From contig CABFPE010000178.1 of assembly GCA_900660155.1 (NCBI GenBank), forward strand, positions 687,813 through 751,812: a stretch of DNA of 64,000 bases. The letters are read 5' to 3'. Made by a program: the position numbers and the translations under genes. Below the pieces are notes generated by a model. The model ran no database searches and had not been told where the DNA came from. It was given only the letters and a program-made list of their open reading frames with translations. Of the stretch, positions 46,015-58,029 are shown piece by piece. This DNA is from Hofstenia miamia (lineage: Eukaryota; Xenacoelomorpha; Acoela; Hofsteniidae). Each line of letters begins with the position of its first letter. Position 1 is the first letter of the stretch.

Positions 46015-46465
46015 TAGCAGACATTTCATTAATAGAATTTCGTTCATATGAATTAAAGTAATTAATATTAAAGTCACCGAATATATTTAGAGAGTTATAA
46101 TCACTACATATTTCAGATATTTCGCCGAGTTTATAATTTAGATATTCAACTAGATCATTATTATTTGGATTATAAGTTCCTTTTATCAATTCTTTTTGGA
46201 AGCAGTTCTCTATTGATTAAATTTCTATCCACAACGATTCAAATATTTTATGATAAATTTCATATTCAGATTTACGGACTGGTTTTAAAGATTTTGGCAC
46301 AATTATCATAAGTCCACCACCTCTACCTATTCGATTCTTAGAAAAAACCTCAAAAATTTGTAAGTCTGGATTAAACAAGTTAGGGTCGATATCAGGCTTA
46401 GGCCAAGTTTCTACAATTAAGAAAATTGCATTTTTTCCAATTTTTGTAATCAACTTTCAGAAATC

Positions 46466-47930
46466 ATGTAGATAGGCTGTACATGGCAAGGCATAAGGGA
46501 GGGAAAGGGCTGCTAAGTGTGGAGTTAAGGAAGATTAGAACTGAGAGTGAAGGAAAGAGGATATACCAGAGTAGGATGGAATCAGAGAAACAAACAAGGT
46601 ATAGGCAGAAGGCAATGCATGGAGAATACTGGAGGAACACAGAAAAGTATGATAGCGAAGAGAGCAACAAGTGGTTAAAGAAGGCAGGACTAAAGAGAGA
46701 AACAGAAGCACTAATAATGGCAGCACAGGAGCAAGCAATAAGAACAAACTGGGTGAAGAAGCATATAGACAGAANNNNNNNNNNNNNNNNNNNNNNNNNN
46801 NNNNNNNNNNNNNNNNNNNNNNNNNNNNNNNNNNNNNNNNNNNNNNNNNNNNNNNNNNNNNNNNNNNNNNNNNNNNNNNNNNNNNNNNNNNNNNNNNNNN
46901 NNNNNNNNNNNNNNNNNNNNNNNNNNNNNNNNNNNNNNNNNNNNNNNNNNNNNNNNNNNNNNNNNNNNNNNNNNNNNNNNNNNNNNNNNNNNNNNNNNNN
47001 NNNNNNNNNNNNNNNNNNNNNNNNNNNNNNNNNNNNNNNNNNNNNNNNNNNNNNNNNNNNNNNNNNNNNNNNNNNNNNNNNNNNNNNNNNNNNNNNNNNN
47101 NNNNNNNNNNNNNNNNNNNNNNNNNNNNNNNNNNNNNNNNNNNNNNNNNNNNNNNNNNNNNNNNNNNNNNNNNNNNNNNNNNNNNNNNNNNNNNNNNNNN
47201 NNNNNNNNNNNNNNNNNNNNNNNNNNNNNNNNNNNNNNNNNNNNNNNNNNNNNNNNNNNNNNNNNNNNNNNNNNNNNNNNNNNNNNNNNNNNNNNNNNNN
47301 NNNNNNNNNNNNNNNNNNNNNNNNNNNNNNNNNNNNNNNNNNNNNNNNNNNNNNNNNNNNNNNNNNNNNNNNNNNNNNNNNNNNNNNNNNNNNNNNNNNN
47401 NNNNNNNNNNNNNNNNNNNNNNNNNNNNNNNNNNNNNNNNNNNNNNNNNNNNNNNNNNNNNNNNNNNNNNNNNNNNNNNNNNNNNNNNNNNNNNNNNNNN
47501 NNNNNNNNNNNNNNNNNNNNNNNNNNNNNNNNNNNNNNNNNNNNNNNNNNNNNNNNNNNNNNNNNNNNNNNNNNNNNNNNNNNNNNNNNNNNNNNNNNNN
47601 NNNNNNNNNNNNNNNNNNNNNNNNNNNNNNNNNNNNNNNNNNNNNNNNNNNNNNNNNNNNNNNNNNNNNNNNNNNNNNNNNNNNNNNNNNNNNNNNNNNN
47701 NNNNNNNNNNNNNNNNNNNNNNNNNNNNNNNNNNNNNNNNNNNNNNNNNNNNNNNNNNNNNNNNNNNNNNNNNNAAAGTGTGGAGGAGTGGTAGCACAGA
47801 AGGCAGCATTGTTAGGAACAGCTAGAGTCCTGAGGAAAGCTCTCAGACTCCCTGGGAACTGGTGAGTTCCCCGAGCTGAGAGGGATACCAGCATGAAGCT
47901 GTGAGAAGTAAGAATAATATTAAAATTTAA
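46466..47930 (+). mobile_element. 3' end of restriction-like-endonuclease LINE, copy 2, split by gap
   Basis: The plus strand before the gap reads [60 protein letters not shown] and QAIRTNWVKKHIDR without stops. After the gap come AALLGTARVLRKALRLPGNW and a stop, the end of the protein. It is better preserved than copy 1 at 16525-17580, but it lacks 84 bp in frame after GLLSVE that copy 1 has. The endonuclease core falls in the gap. Any open frame drawn across the Ns is artificial. Confidence 0.7.
46775..47774. other. assembly gap of exactly 1000 N
   Basis: The round size marks a placeholder. Comparison with copy 1 of the same LINE suggests about 485 bp is missing if the two are collinear. 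Confidence 0.95.
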
Positions 47931-48299
47931 AAAGTCAATGAGAATGTTGTTTTTTATGAATCCAGTATTCTTTTTATTGAATTTTGATGTTGATAAAATG
48001 AAATAAGTGGTTTCAGCTACTTTCAGTGTAAATTGATGTTTAATTTTCATATGTCAGTGTACAATTACATTGATTGTTAAAAAATTCACCTACAAAATTG
48101 TCTTGGAATTTATCTTTTATAAGTTTTTCCATAGGGACATTAAATTTTGTATACACCATTTGACAAATCTTCAAATTTTTTGCCTATCTTAAATTTAAAA
48201 TAAATTATATTTTATTGATGAGGTTATTCTTTTATAGATCTAATATTATAAAGAATTCCATTTAAGCAGTTAGTCTGAATTCTTCTGTAAAAATTGTTG

Positions 48300-48700
48300 A
48301 TGTATTCTTTAGTTATTTCTTGTTGTTCCAAATGATTTGTTTTCAATTATCTTATTTACCATCTCTTTCATGTTGTGATCTTTGAACTCCATTGAATATT
48401 TATTCTTTCGTAAAACCTACTTAAATGATGTCATTTCTTAGCATTTCTTAGGCCAATTATGAAATATTCTATGGATTATTCCATCGATGAGCAATCTTTT
48501 ATAACTCTTTGGAGAAAAAATTCTACACAATTCTAAAAGATATTAACCTAATAATATAAATCAGTAGTTATACTTCTTTTTCTTTGTAAACTGAATTTTT
48601 CATTAATCTGTCCAATTTCTTTAGTATCTTTTACTTTTTGATTATTAGATAACAAATAGAAATTATCATCCATGTATCGTGCATAATATATAAATTTAAT
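48300..48700 (-). mobile_element. possible Penelope-like reverse transcriptase scrap
   Basis: The minus strand has YARYMDDNFYLLSNNQKV (about 48630-48690). RYxDDxF is the palm form of Penelope-like and related reverse transcriptases. Little else aligns with confidence. Confidence 0.35.
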
Positions 48701-51700
48701 ATTTTAAATGCGATATTTGGAAATATTTCATCTTTCAGACAATGTTTTCGTGTTATGCAGTGCCATCAGCTTACACAAACCAGATCAGAAAGCGAGGCAT
48801 TCACACATTATTTTGCTAATTCATAGAAGGAAATTTGCTTCTCGGATGAAGTTTCTGTGTTCTATTCCTTTGCCAGAACGACCGCATTTCCCGCGAGCTC
48901 AATCTGAAACTAGAAATTTCTCGAAAGAGCTCTTAGAGAATGTCGAAAAACTACAGCATTTAGTTTGGGTCTATTTGACAGTATCATGGAATGCCTAGGA
49001 TTTGTTTCAATCAGTAATGAATGTTTTTATCTTGAGCGAAGAAAAAAGGGAAGATTGTAATTCATTTAGTTTATAGCAACGAAATGTTTATACTGATATT
49101 CAAAGATATCACTTTAAGCAAACCATGAACATGGAAGCAAGTTGCGGCAAAGGCGTATTTAACAAATGTCAAAATTGATTGGCTAACAGTCAATGCTTCA
49201 GAGTTGACCATACCTACTATTTGGGCTGACAAAGTTCCTGAGATAAATGTTATGGAAAATCCTGTATGGTCAACAGCGTCTATATGCAATTTTTTTACCC
49301 CGAGCATACTGTATTTTTGATTGGGGGGGGGGCGCAATTGTTTACAATTTTTTTAAAAATTAGTTCAGTAAAGCTAAATGAACCAGCGGCATAACTACAG
49401 TGGTTGCAGGCAGAACAAAGTTGAGTAAAGACATCTGCTCTACTTATTACCTATTGCTGTCCGATTCTTGTCTCATTTGTATTCAACAAGTATTGCCACG
49501 TCATCCTATAATCTCAGTCTCAGTTGCACCCAGCACAAATTAAAAGCGCCCATAAAAACATAATAAAGCAAAATGCTACCTCTTCTATTTAGCTAATCTT
49601 TTTTAAAACACTACACCGGTGTTCCGAATGCTCAATAAAACTATTCAACACCTTATGCAGATCAATGTTTTCTGTAATCTCTTGATGCATGTGAAATTTG
49701 CCCATCGGCGTCAAAGTGGTCGGGGCGGTTCAGGCGCCCTTGTGTGCGCTGATTACTCTTGGCTGGTTTTGTAAAGAAACTTACTGTTATCTAATGTGTA
49801 CATAACACAACACAACATGTTGTGTTGTGTTGGATTTTTAATTTGTTTTGCACACAACACAACATGTTGTGTAATCCAGCCTAAAAAAATTAAAATTTTT
49901 GCGTTTATCAAAAATAAATCGGAGCCATATAATATGCTTATTATTTTCAAACTTGCTAAAAGACCTCCTGGTATTTATGAAATATAATAAAAAGTTCAAA
50001 AACATTATTTGCGTTATAAAAATGAATGTGATCTTACAAGATACTTGAAAAACAGCTGTTTTAAAATTATTTTCTGATTTTTTATGAAATTATTTTAATT
50101 TACTTAAAATTTTTAGATATAACGCCTGAATTTGGTCAGGAAATGAAAACAAATTAAAAAAATTTGCCAAATAGAGCACAACTCTTTAGCTTTAGTTGAC
50201 TTATTGTTTACACCCAATTTGATTTTTATAAACGCTGTAATTCACGACATACTAAAGATATCTAAAATTTGAAAACGACTGGATTGAGTATTCTCTTGTC
50301 TTTAATTTCCGGTATAAGGCTTTCCCAGGTCGTGAAACATTGAGGCGCTCTTTTGCATAAAGTCACCTATAAAATTGCAAATAGAGCATCTCAATGAACA
50401 TTACTTAACCTTTGAAATACACCACCTTATCGCCTAAACAGTAGTCATGAGAACAATTTGAAGTTTTTTTTATTAGGACTGATGAGTATATGTTGGCAAA
50501 GATGTATCAATATCCACGTATTTCTCAATTTGGCTTGGTGAAAAAGGCTTGAATTTTTGATGAAGAATGAAACCATATGGTTAATATCTTTTCAATAATA
50601 GTGCTTTAGCAGAGATATAGGAGCTGCTGGGTACCCATAGGTTGAGATAGGCTTGGGTGAAGTGGTGAGTTTGGGCTGGTCTGTAATTAGTATAATTAAA
50701 ACAAATGTTCGGTCTTCTGTTTTCAGATAAACGTTGCATATATTTTTAACATGTAGGATTTAATATTGAATTTCTAATGGCCTTGGGTTGAGTATTCTTT
50801 GTCAATCCTCTGAACCTAGTTCTTGTGGGTTTGCAAGGGTTGGGATTCAACTTTTATTATATCGGGTAATTTTTAATGATGGCACCCAAAAGTATCTTTA
50901 TTAATAATCGAATGGATTTTACTGTGAACCAATCATTAAAAAAATCTTGAAGACCGCTATTTTTACTTAGTTACTTTTAAAGTATAACATTTTTTATGTG
51001 CTGACCTTCTGATAGCAAACAAGTATTGACTTGAACGTGCAAACTGTTCAACACTGCACTGATAAGATCTGCTCCAATTTACTGAATTTCTGTTTGGATG
51101 ACGCCCGACAATCAAATCTTCCCCTTAGGCATCACCAATGAGAAAATCTAAAAGCAAAAAGGCCAGGCAATGTATTGCAGGTGATAGTAATCATTATGAA
51201 TTGTTATACTTTTGCTTTGCTTGCTTTCAATAAATGCGCTTTTATTAAACTCTCTGTAGATGTAGCAGAAAATATTTCAATCTTTGCGTAAAAGGAACGA
51301 CAAATATCAAGGTTAACCTTGTTTGATTTATTTCAAAAAATTTTGATCTTTGATTTCAAATTGAGTTTAATAATACTGGAATCCATTTAATAAGATTCAT
51401 TTAATCCAATATATAGATCTTGCTCTTTGTTTATGTACTTTCTTGTATATTGCAAAAAGTGATCAGCAGAAGATTGAAACCTTGCAAAATTTAGCTGATA
51501 AAACACATTGTGCCTCCCTTTTAGTTAGACCCTAAAATCTCATGTTATTCATAGAAAATTCAAAAAAAATTTTTAAGCTTTTTTTGCAAAAACTGTTATA
51601 TCTCTGTAAAAATCGCTATGTTAACAGGACGATTTCAATGCTTGTAAAGTTTATTGTAAATGTTTGAAATGATACACATGATTATTTTTTATTTTGCAAG

Positions 51701-53120
51701 AACTTTTTGTATATATTTTTCTGTTAATTATTATCTCTAGAGCAACAGATGGACTACTTTGACATGTTAATATTGATTTTTAAAAAATTATTAGAAAAAA
51801 CGTTTTTAAGAATGATCATATTGTATAATTTAGAATTAATTATTTTGCTCAGTAAACTTATATTTTGGTATATGACTCAGATTTGCATTGTAAATATACA
51901 TGAAATGCCATAACCTGACTAGAATATGTGTGAACAGAAATAACTAGCTCTCACCGAACGTATGTTCTAAAATAAACAATCGCGATGATAATCATCGTTT
52001 AGACGCAGTGTTGATTCTGTCAACAAGTGTTTTTCAATAAAGGTTCCTGTTGTGCTTCAGTACAAATTCGAGTTTAAATGTCCATGTAGTTGTCACAAAT
52101 AATTGTAAGTATTATTTTCATTAATGACCGTAAAATGTTAATCAACTATGAATTTTAACTTAATATTTGAATGAAGAGGAATTTGTTAATAAAGCATTAA
52201 AAAATTTTTAGGGCATGGCCTCAATATACATATGCGGAAGTAAATGTCATTATTGAAAACATGCTTCGCTTTCTAAAAAAATCTTATATAAATTTAACAT
52301 GACTTAAAACTATATCACGGAATTTGTCAAAAGATTATCGCTATATAAATTATGTTTCTCTATTAATCTATTGAGCATAAGCTGCCATTGTAGAAAAATC
52401 AGCAGTAGCTCCTGGTCAAATATTTTTAGGCCCACAAATTCCTACTAGAATGTATTTTTTGATAAATTAGTTCTTCAGTGCGCACTTCAATGTACCGTCA
52501 CTCCGAAATTTATAAATTTATTTTTGTACTTGGAAAATTGCTTAGCCTTGAGTCAAAATTGATAAATGTTCAAACCAACCATCAGTGAAAATGCCCTCGA
52601 AGTGTTTTTTGAACAGCGAGCCTAGCTTAAAACGCGCAGAGCCAAGCTTGAGCACGTATCCAACACGAGTATTTTTTCAACATCAAAATTATTGTTCTGC
52701 TTTTCTCTTTTCAAGCATTTGCTAAACATCATATGATTAAGAAACGTATGCCTACGCAATTTTTTATATACACAAATATAGTGATATCTCAGACCCACAT
52801 TACAGTATTTTATTCCCCATTTGTTGCAGGACATTAATCTGACCTACAGATTCTCATAAAATCCTGACTGCATTCAGATAGTTGCTCATGAAAATGAGGC
52901 TTGTATTATTTTTTTGATTTTTTTCAATTCAGACTAACAAATGCTTGTAGTGTTACATATTTTGTAAATTTGACCTTCAAATCTTATCTCAAACATTTAT
53001 GCTTACATTTTAGGTTACCTAGAAATCTTGTCAAAAGGAATAAAACACCCGCTTATCACAAATGCAATTCATTTCATGCTATCATTTTCATTGAATATGT
53101 AGTTAAAATCTTAAATTTAG
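48701..53120. other. intergenic region between LENG1 and SGK3
   Basis: No gene recognised in 4.4 kb. Two short open frames (48708-48998 plus, 49071-49337 minus) show no family resemblance. Palindromes at 49804-49872 are described separately. The SGK3 promoter and any non-coding exon should lie near the right end. Confidence 0.45.
49804..49872. repeat. paired perfect palindromes (ACAACATGTTGT core)
   Basis: 49804-49831 is a perfect 28-bp palindrome centred on AACATGTT. 49857-49872 is a 16-bp perfect palindrome with the same core. TGGATT follows the first and AATCCA the second, so the whole 75 bp can also fold on itself. Confidence 0.8.
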
Positions 53121-53125
53121 CAGGA

Positions 53126-53386
53126 ATGAATAATTCAAATGGTACCAGTAAAAAGGACCAAAAGCCTAAAGCGGCAATTGAGTCGAACAAAATGCAGAAT
53201 GCGAAGAAGAAAAAATACGTAGTCTATAAACTTTGCATTCAACGCCTTAATCGCCAATGGTTTATTTTAAGAAGGTATTCCGAATTCCACGCACTTTATG
53301 AAACACTTAAGAAAAAGCATCCACATATCAAACTCACAATCCCTCCGAAGAAAATTTTTGGAAATCTTGCTCCAGCTCATATACAA
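53126..53386 (+). CDS. SGK3: SGK3 coding exon 1 (PX domain start)
   Basis: [20 protein letters not shown] then [36 protein letters not shown] and IPPKKIFGN. The Arg-Arg-Tyr and basic residues form the phosphoinositide-binding face in PX domains. Donor ATACAA/gtaagc. Confidence 0.9.
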
Positions 53387-56300
53387 GTAAGCAACGCTTA
53401 ATGAATATTTAGTATTTTGAAACTTCAATGGAAATGTTTTTGTGTTGAATTAGTAATTATTCTTTGAATATATTTTTTCTACATATCTTCAAAAATTTAA
53501 GGATACTTATTATTAATCAATAGGAAAGACAAAGAGGTTTGCACTACTTCATTCAAATGTTAATGAATCATCCCGAGCTCGTTATGGATGATAATGTAAG
53601 ACACTTCATGTTGATTGACGACCCTAAAAACCAGCCTGATGAAGATGATGATCCATCTCAAGATACCAGTGGCAAACCTGATGGCAACAATGGAGACTAC
53701 GACGATGTAGAACTGGGTTCTACTTTGAACAAGAAAGCTACACCTTCAGATTTTGAATTCATCAAAGTTATTGGGAAAGGATCATTTGGCAAAGTATACT
53801 TGGCTCAACATAAAATTGAAGTCAAGGTTAGTCATACTCCTATAAACCACTATCTATGCATTCAGTTTTAAAAATATATTGACAGTCACCAATTGACCTA
53901 TGATTTATCACGTAATCCCTTACAGAATTAATTTTACATAAATTTTTTAAATTTAGGTTTATGCAGTAAAAGTCTTAAACAAGAAAGCAATTGTTCGCAG
54001 AAACGAAGCCCGACATATTATGTCTGAACGCAATGTTCTCCTAAAAAATCTAAAGCATCCATTCTTAGTTGGTCTACAATATTCATTCCAAACTAAAGAC
54101 AAATTATATTTTGTCTTGGATTATATCAATGGAGGCGAGCTTTTCTTTCATCTTCAACGTGAAAGATCATTTAAAGAAAATCGCGCTCGATTTTATGCAG
54201 CAGAAATCGCTTCTGCAATTGGTTAGTATAATTGAACTTATAATATAATGGTAATAGTTATAATAATAATTGGAAGAATCTCTGCAAGAAAATGTGTAAA
54301 GTATGGCAAGAAGCTATTATAATCGTATAAACTGAGGAGCTATAAGTTAAGGGCAAAAGAGACAAAAAAAATATTGTAAGGTGTGATTAAGGCTTCGGTT
54401 AGACTATTGGATTGGTAGCAAAGGAAATTATAACATCGAACCACTAGCAAGTGGTAAGACTGCATTGCAATTATAATCACATGGTCAAACCATAGCACAC
54501 GTGATAGATCCCATGTGACCAACAACGTGGTCTAACCTTAGCCTAAGTAGGTTCTACTGGATCCAGGGGAAAACATCTAGAATGAACATAAATAGATGAA
54601 ATAAATGGGAATCATAACTGGAAGCAAATTTCTAAACGTAGGAATGAAATGAAAGAGTAAATTTAATAAATATTAGGTAAGCAGTTAGTTAAGAAAAAAA
54701 TATAGTATATTTAAAAATAAAACGAATTAATAGCACAGTATATCATTAATTTTGAATAAACAAATTGTCCTATTTTTTGCATTTAACGCTGATTTCTTAA
54801 AGTACGGGTTGAGCGATTTTTTGTAGTCTTTTTGAATATTCCTAAGTAGGTAGGAAGTTTTATTAATGCAATCAGTGTAAAATTTGATTTTGTTAACGCT
54901 TCTTTTTATAGTAACTAAGGTTCTAGATTGGTTCTGTGGTATTTCGGGTATCCATGTGATATATATATTAAATTCATAGTTTACAGTAATGAATCTGTAG
55001 TTCCCCAATTAGTTTCTAGCAGTGGCGTACAGACGGGGAGGCCAAGGGGTCATGGCCTTCTCGACACATAATAGCCGACCCTAACCCGTTGCCCCTCACC
55101 AAAAAATTATTCGAATGAATTTTGGTTTTCATAACAATTGACTCTGAATCAATTATGTTCATTTAATATATCCGAGATGTTTGAAGGAATTTAATGATAG
55201 ACAAGTTATTCATCCTTATAACCTAGGGTAGGGCCTATATTGGCACTGAAAAAAGGCGTACGGGCACGGACCTGGTATACAGGCTTCAAGTGGAGAATGA
55301 TTGCTTGTTGTTGTTTCAAGCTACTAAATTTAAATCCATTTTTTTGAAGTACATTACACCTATTGAGTGATAAGAATTTTCTATCTATTCTATATATCTA
55401 TTTCTTAATATTTATTTTATGAAACACTAAGCTTCTTGTAGATTTTCAGCAGAAATTACAAAATAGCACATAAAATATTACACTAAGCCCTCAATATCAG
55501 ATAGTCCCATTCCATTGACCTCTTTTGATGCTGTGTTGATAGAAATATCACGCTTATGTCCATTATTTTTTCACATAAGCAGCGTAAATTGTGAACTTCA
55601 GAAGACATTCCATATCATGTGAATTGAATCAATCTAAGCTACCTATTTTGAAAGGTCCTACAAGCAGGGTAGTATCCTCATGTGATAACTAAGACCTCGT
55701 TTCAAGTAAAAGATTAATTAGTAGACCAATGAAGTGGCCACGCTAAGACGTGTCCCGTTTCCCCTCCACACTTATTTCGAAAAAACCTATTTGTTGTTCC
55801 CTTTTACACATAGAGCTGTTCGACCTTCAAAAATGATACTAAGAAGTACAAACCCTTGCTAATTTATGAAAAATTTAAAAAACTTATAAAAGATATACTA
55901 TAATCCTAGAAAAAACACTGGGCCTCTAACTATGAAATATTTGGTCCCCCAGATGCTCGTAGCTGACTACGTTCTTGCAGTAGACCATGGAAAGTAGTTT
56001 CATATCACGTGATGTATTGTCCACAATGGATATGGGGTTTGATACACGATTTGCCAATAAATTTGACTACGTGTGTTGAAAATTCTTCTATTGGAAACGG
56101 GACTAATTTTGACTTTATAATTGTAAACAGGGCTTTCAAAATTTGATTTGAAAACTTAATTTAAATATTTGTAAATTCAAAGTATGATTTGAAATTTGAA
56201 AGTTTGAAAATTTGATGTCAAGTTTGATATTTCTTAGAAATAATTCTTACATACACAAGAAATGCATATTTATTTGACTAATGTGTAATTAAATATACCT

Positions 56301-58029
56301 GTAGAAGCGAGGTAGGTTAAAATCCGCATAATGCAAATTTTAAATATATTTTTTCACAATATGGATCATATATAGTAGAACATAGAGTAATCATACATAA
56401 TACATTGCTTATATAAAATGAAAATATTGCTTAGAGACATAATTTATGGTAAATGTCCCTGTAACTTTTAAGAATGTTGAAGTTGTTTATTCTAGGTAAA
56501 TCAAGAAAACAGAACAACATACATGTTGTCACAAAATTTGCAAAATGTGTTCACTGTTAGCTAAATTTTCAAACATGCTAAATGAATGAGTCCCAAATTT
56601 TTGCTTAAATGAATGAATTTACAAAGCCATTATTATGCCTGCCAGAGGTTTTAATTTTTAACATGAACAATAATTTTGAATTTATTATATACACCTTTGG
56701 GTCAATATTGGGCAATTTAATAGTGTTGAGGTGTAAAGTTTGTCAAAATTTGAATTTTCTCAACATCAGGAATTGGGTTTGGTCAGCTAGTTTTTGAAGA
56801 ACCATATTGGGTTTTTGACGTGGGTTTGGAATAACCAAGCTAAGGTGGTCAAGGAATCATCTATGGCTGGAATAATGGATATAATTCTTAAGATAGAAAT
56901 AAAGTTATCTTAAAATAATAGAGATGTTCTTGCATTACTGGAAATATAATGAGATTTAACAGAATATCATCAAAATTGAAATTGGAATAAGTATTCACCC
57001 TTACATTTTTGACGAATTGGGTCGTTAATTGGTACAAATATTTTTTGCAATTGAGTGTGTGGTATGGGAAATTGGCTAAGGTACCCAATTTCTAAATAGT
57101 TAGGTTGGTTTGGGCCCTAATTTTGTTTCTACTTACAGTAAATATAGAAAGCTGACTGCGTTTCATTGAATTGTGAGCGTTAGTGGATTCAATTTGCTTG
57201 CTTGTTAATTAATGCTCTGTATTAAATACATATTTGTTATGATTTCTATTGTTATGAAAGTAATATTTCCTTGCATTTATAATCTGATATAATAAGTGTT
57301 AAGAGATTTGCTTTGATTGATTGATTGATTGATTGAAGAGTCATGTTCGTCTGTTTAGGGTATTTACATGAACATCAAATTATTTACAGAGATCTGAAAC
57401 CAGAAAATTTGTTACTAGACAAAAATGGCCACATTGTTCTGACAGATTTTGGTTTGGCCAAGGAGGGCATTCAAGCACTGCAATCAACATCTACATTCTG
57501 TGGAACACCAGAATACTTAGCCCCTGAAGTAATAAAGAAACAACCTTATACCTTTGCTGTGGATTGGTGGTGCTTAGGCGCAGTACTATATGAAATGATC
57601 TTTGGCTTACCTCCTTTCTATACAAGAAATCAGTCCCAAATGTATGACAAAATTCTTAACCAACCATTAAGATTCAAGTCATCAACGCAATCAACAGCCG
57701 AGTGCAAAGATATTCTTGAGAAACTTCTTCGCAAAGATCCTCTGGAAAGATTAGGATCAACTTCTGCAGATTTCGAAGACATCAAAAATCACAGATTCTT
57801 CAAGGAGCACATCGATTTCAAACTACTTCTAGCTAGAGAAATCGAAGCGCCATGGAAACCGAATATATTAAACGATATGGACACTAAACACATTGATCCC
57901 ATGTTTCTCAGAGAGCAAATATCTGCATCTGTTGGCAGAAATAATTTGGCAGCAGCTGTGTATGAAGCAGATGAGCAATTTGAAGGCTTCTCTTATGCAC
58001 GTCCTGTCGACAATCTTGAAGATGATTAA
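53126..58029 (+). CDS. SGK3: SGK3-type PX-domain serine/threonine kinase, four coding exons
   Basis: AGC-family kinase. Vertebrate SGK3 binds PtdIns3P on endosomes through its PX domain, is activated by PDK1 and a hydrophobic-motif kinase, and acts parallel to Akt. Coding exons 53126-53386, 53524-53826, 53957-54221 and 57359-58029 join in phase (0,0,1) to 499 residues; human has 496. The PX domain (about residues 25-130) has [10 protein letters not shown]. The kinase domain has [42 protein letters not shown]-loop [13 protein letters not shown] and, at the C-terminus, the hydrophobic motif FEGFSY. PX plus kinase sets it apart from SGK1/2 and Akt. The start ATG at 53126 lies 5 bp after an acceptor, so a 5' non-coding exon is likely. 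Nothing is missing or damaged. Confidence 0.95.
53524..53826 (+). CDS. SGK3: SGK3 coding exon 2 (PX end, acidic linker, glycine loop)
   Basis: Acceptor caatag/[26 protein letters not shown] ends the PX domain. An acidic linker ([10 protein letters not shown]) leads to [20 protein letters not shown], the ATP-binding loop. Donor GTCAAG/gttagt. Confidence 0.92.
53957..54221 (+). CDS. SGK3: SGK3 coding exon 3 (kinase N-lobe)
   Basis: Acceptor aatttag/[19 protein letters not shown] holds the ATP-anchoring lysine. [20 protein letters not shown] and [15 protein letters not shown] follow. Donor ATTG/gttagt, phase 1. Confidence 0.93.
54385..54547. mobile_element. possible MITE in SGK3 intron 3
   Basis: TAAGGCTTCGGTTAGACTAT at the left and the inverse of the right end (TTAGGCTAAGGTTAGACCAC) form an imperfect inverted repeat enclosing about 160 bp with no coding capacity. 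No target duplication was fixed. Confidence 0.4.
54548..57310. other. rest of SGK3 intron 3
   Basis: About 2.8 kb of intron, AT-rich with a less AT-rich stretch at 55020-55300. A minus-strand frame at 54727-55008 has no recognisable relatives. No gene seen. Confidence 0.4.
57311..57337. repeat. (TTGA)n microsatellite before the SGK3 exon 4 acceptor
   Basis: Five to six TTGA/GATT units end about 20 bp before the acceptor at 57358, inside the region that normally holds the branch point. Confidence 0.85.
57359..58029 (+). CDS. SGK3: SGK3 coding exon 4 (kinase C-lobe and tail)
   Basis: Acceptor tgtttag/GGTATT. Contains the catalytic loop [14 protein letters not shown], the AGC tail and FEGFSY, then TAA at 58027-58029. 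The ATG at 57343 in the same frame lies in the intron and is not a real start. Confidence 0.94.

Larger units (their letters stand above)
44440..46460 (-). mobile_element. LINE copy A: endonuclease and reverse transcriptase, scrambled by N joins
   Basis: On the minus strand: endonuclease start (46453-46217: FLIVETWPK, GRGGGLMIIVPKSLKP), endonuclease end (46189-45720: NIFGDFNINYF, MNNLIDYFFTN, FSDHALCAYI), linker (45437-45189: ELVSIKRELFDLAKSESRMN), palm QYADDTCLISIAKNAF (about 45110-45060) and, after the misplaced block 44604-44973, NQLKLNIDKTQFIIFSPK (44602-44550). Single Ns at 44603, 44974 and 45712 bracket duplicated pieces. The endonuclease keeps GDFN and SDH, so copy A was better preserved than copy B. 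The reverse transcriptase fingers and thumb are not fully seen. Confidence 0.65.

Noticed and set aside
46464-48050. Long open frames (384-528 residues) across the gap on both strands
   Set aside because: Most of their length is N. Only the plus-strand ends match a LINE protein.
49071-49337. Minus-strand 88-residue frame
   Set aside because: No recognisable motif. It starts next to a G run and is typical of chance frames here.
54727-55008. Minus-strand 93-residue frame in SGK3 intron 3
   Set aside because: Lysine- and asparagine-rich with no clear relatives. It may be a LINE linker but cannot be supported.
55019-55110. CAGTGGCGTA, a hAT-like left end in SGK3 intron 3
   Set aside because: No matching right end or target duplication was found.
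57343-57358. ATG upstream of SGK3 exon 4 as a start codon
   Set aside because: It lies in the intron before a clear acceptor. The kinase N-lobe is in the upstream exons.
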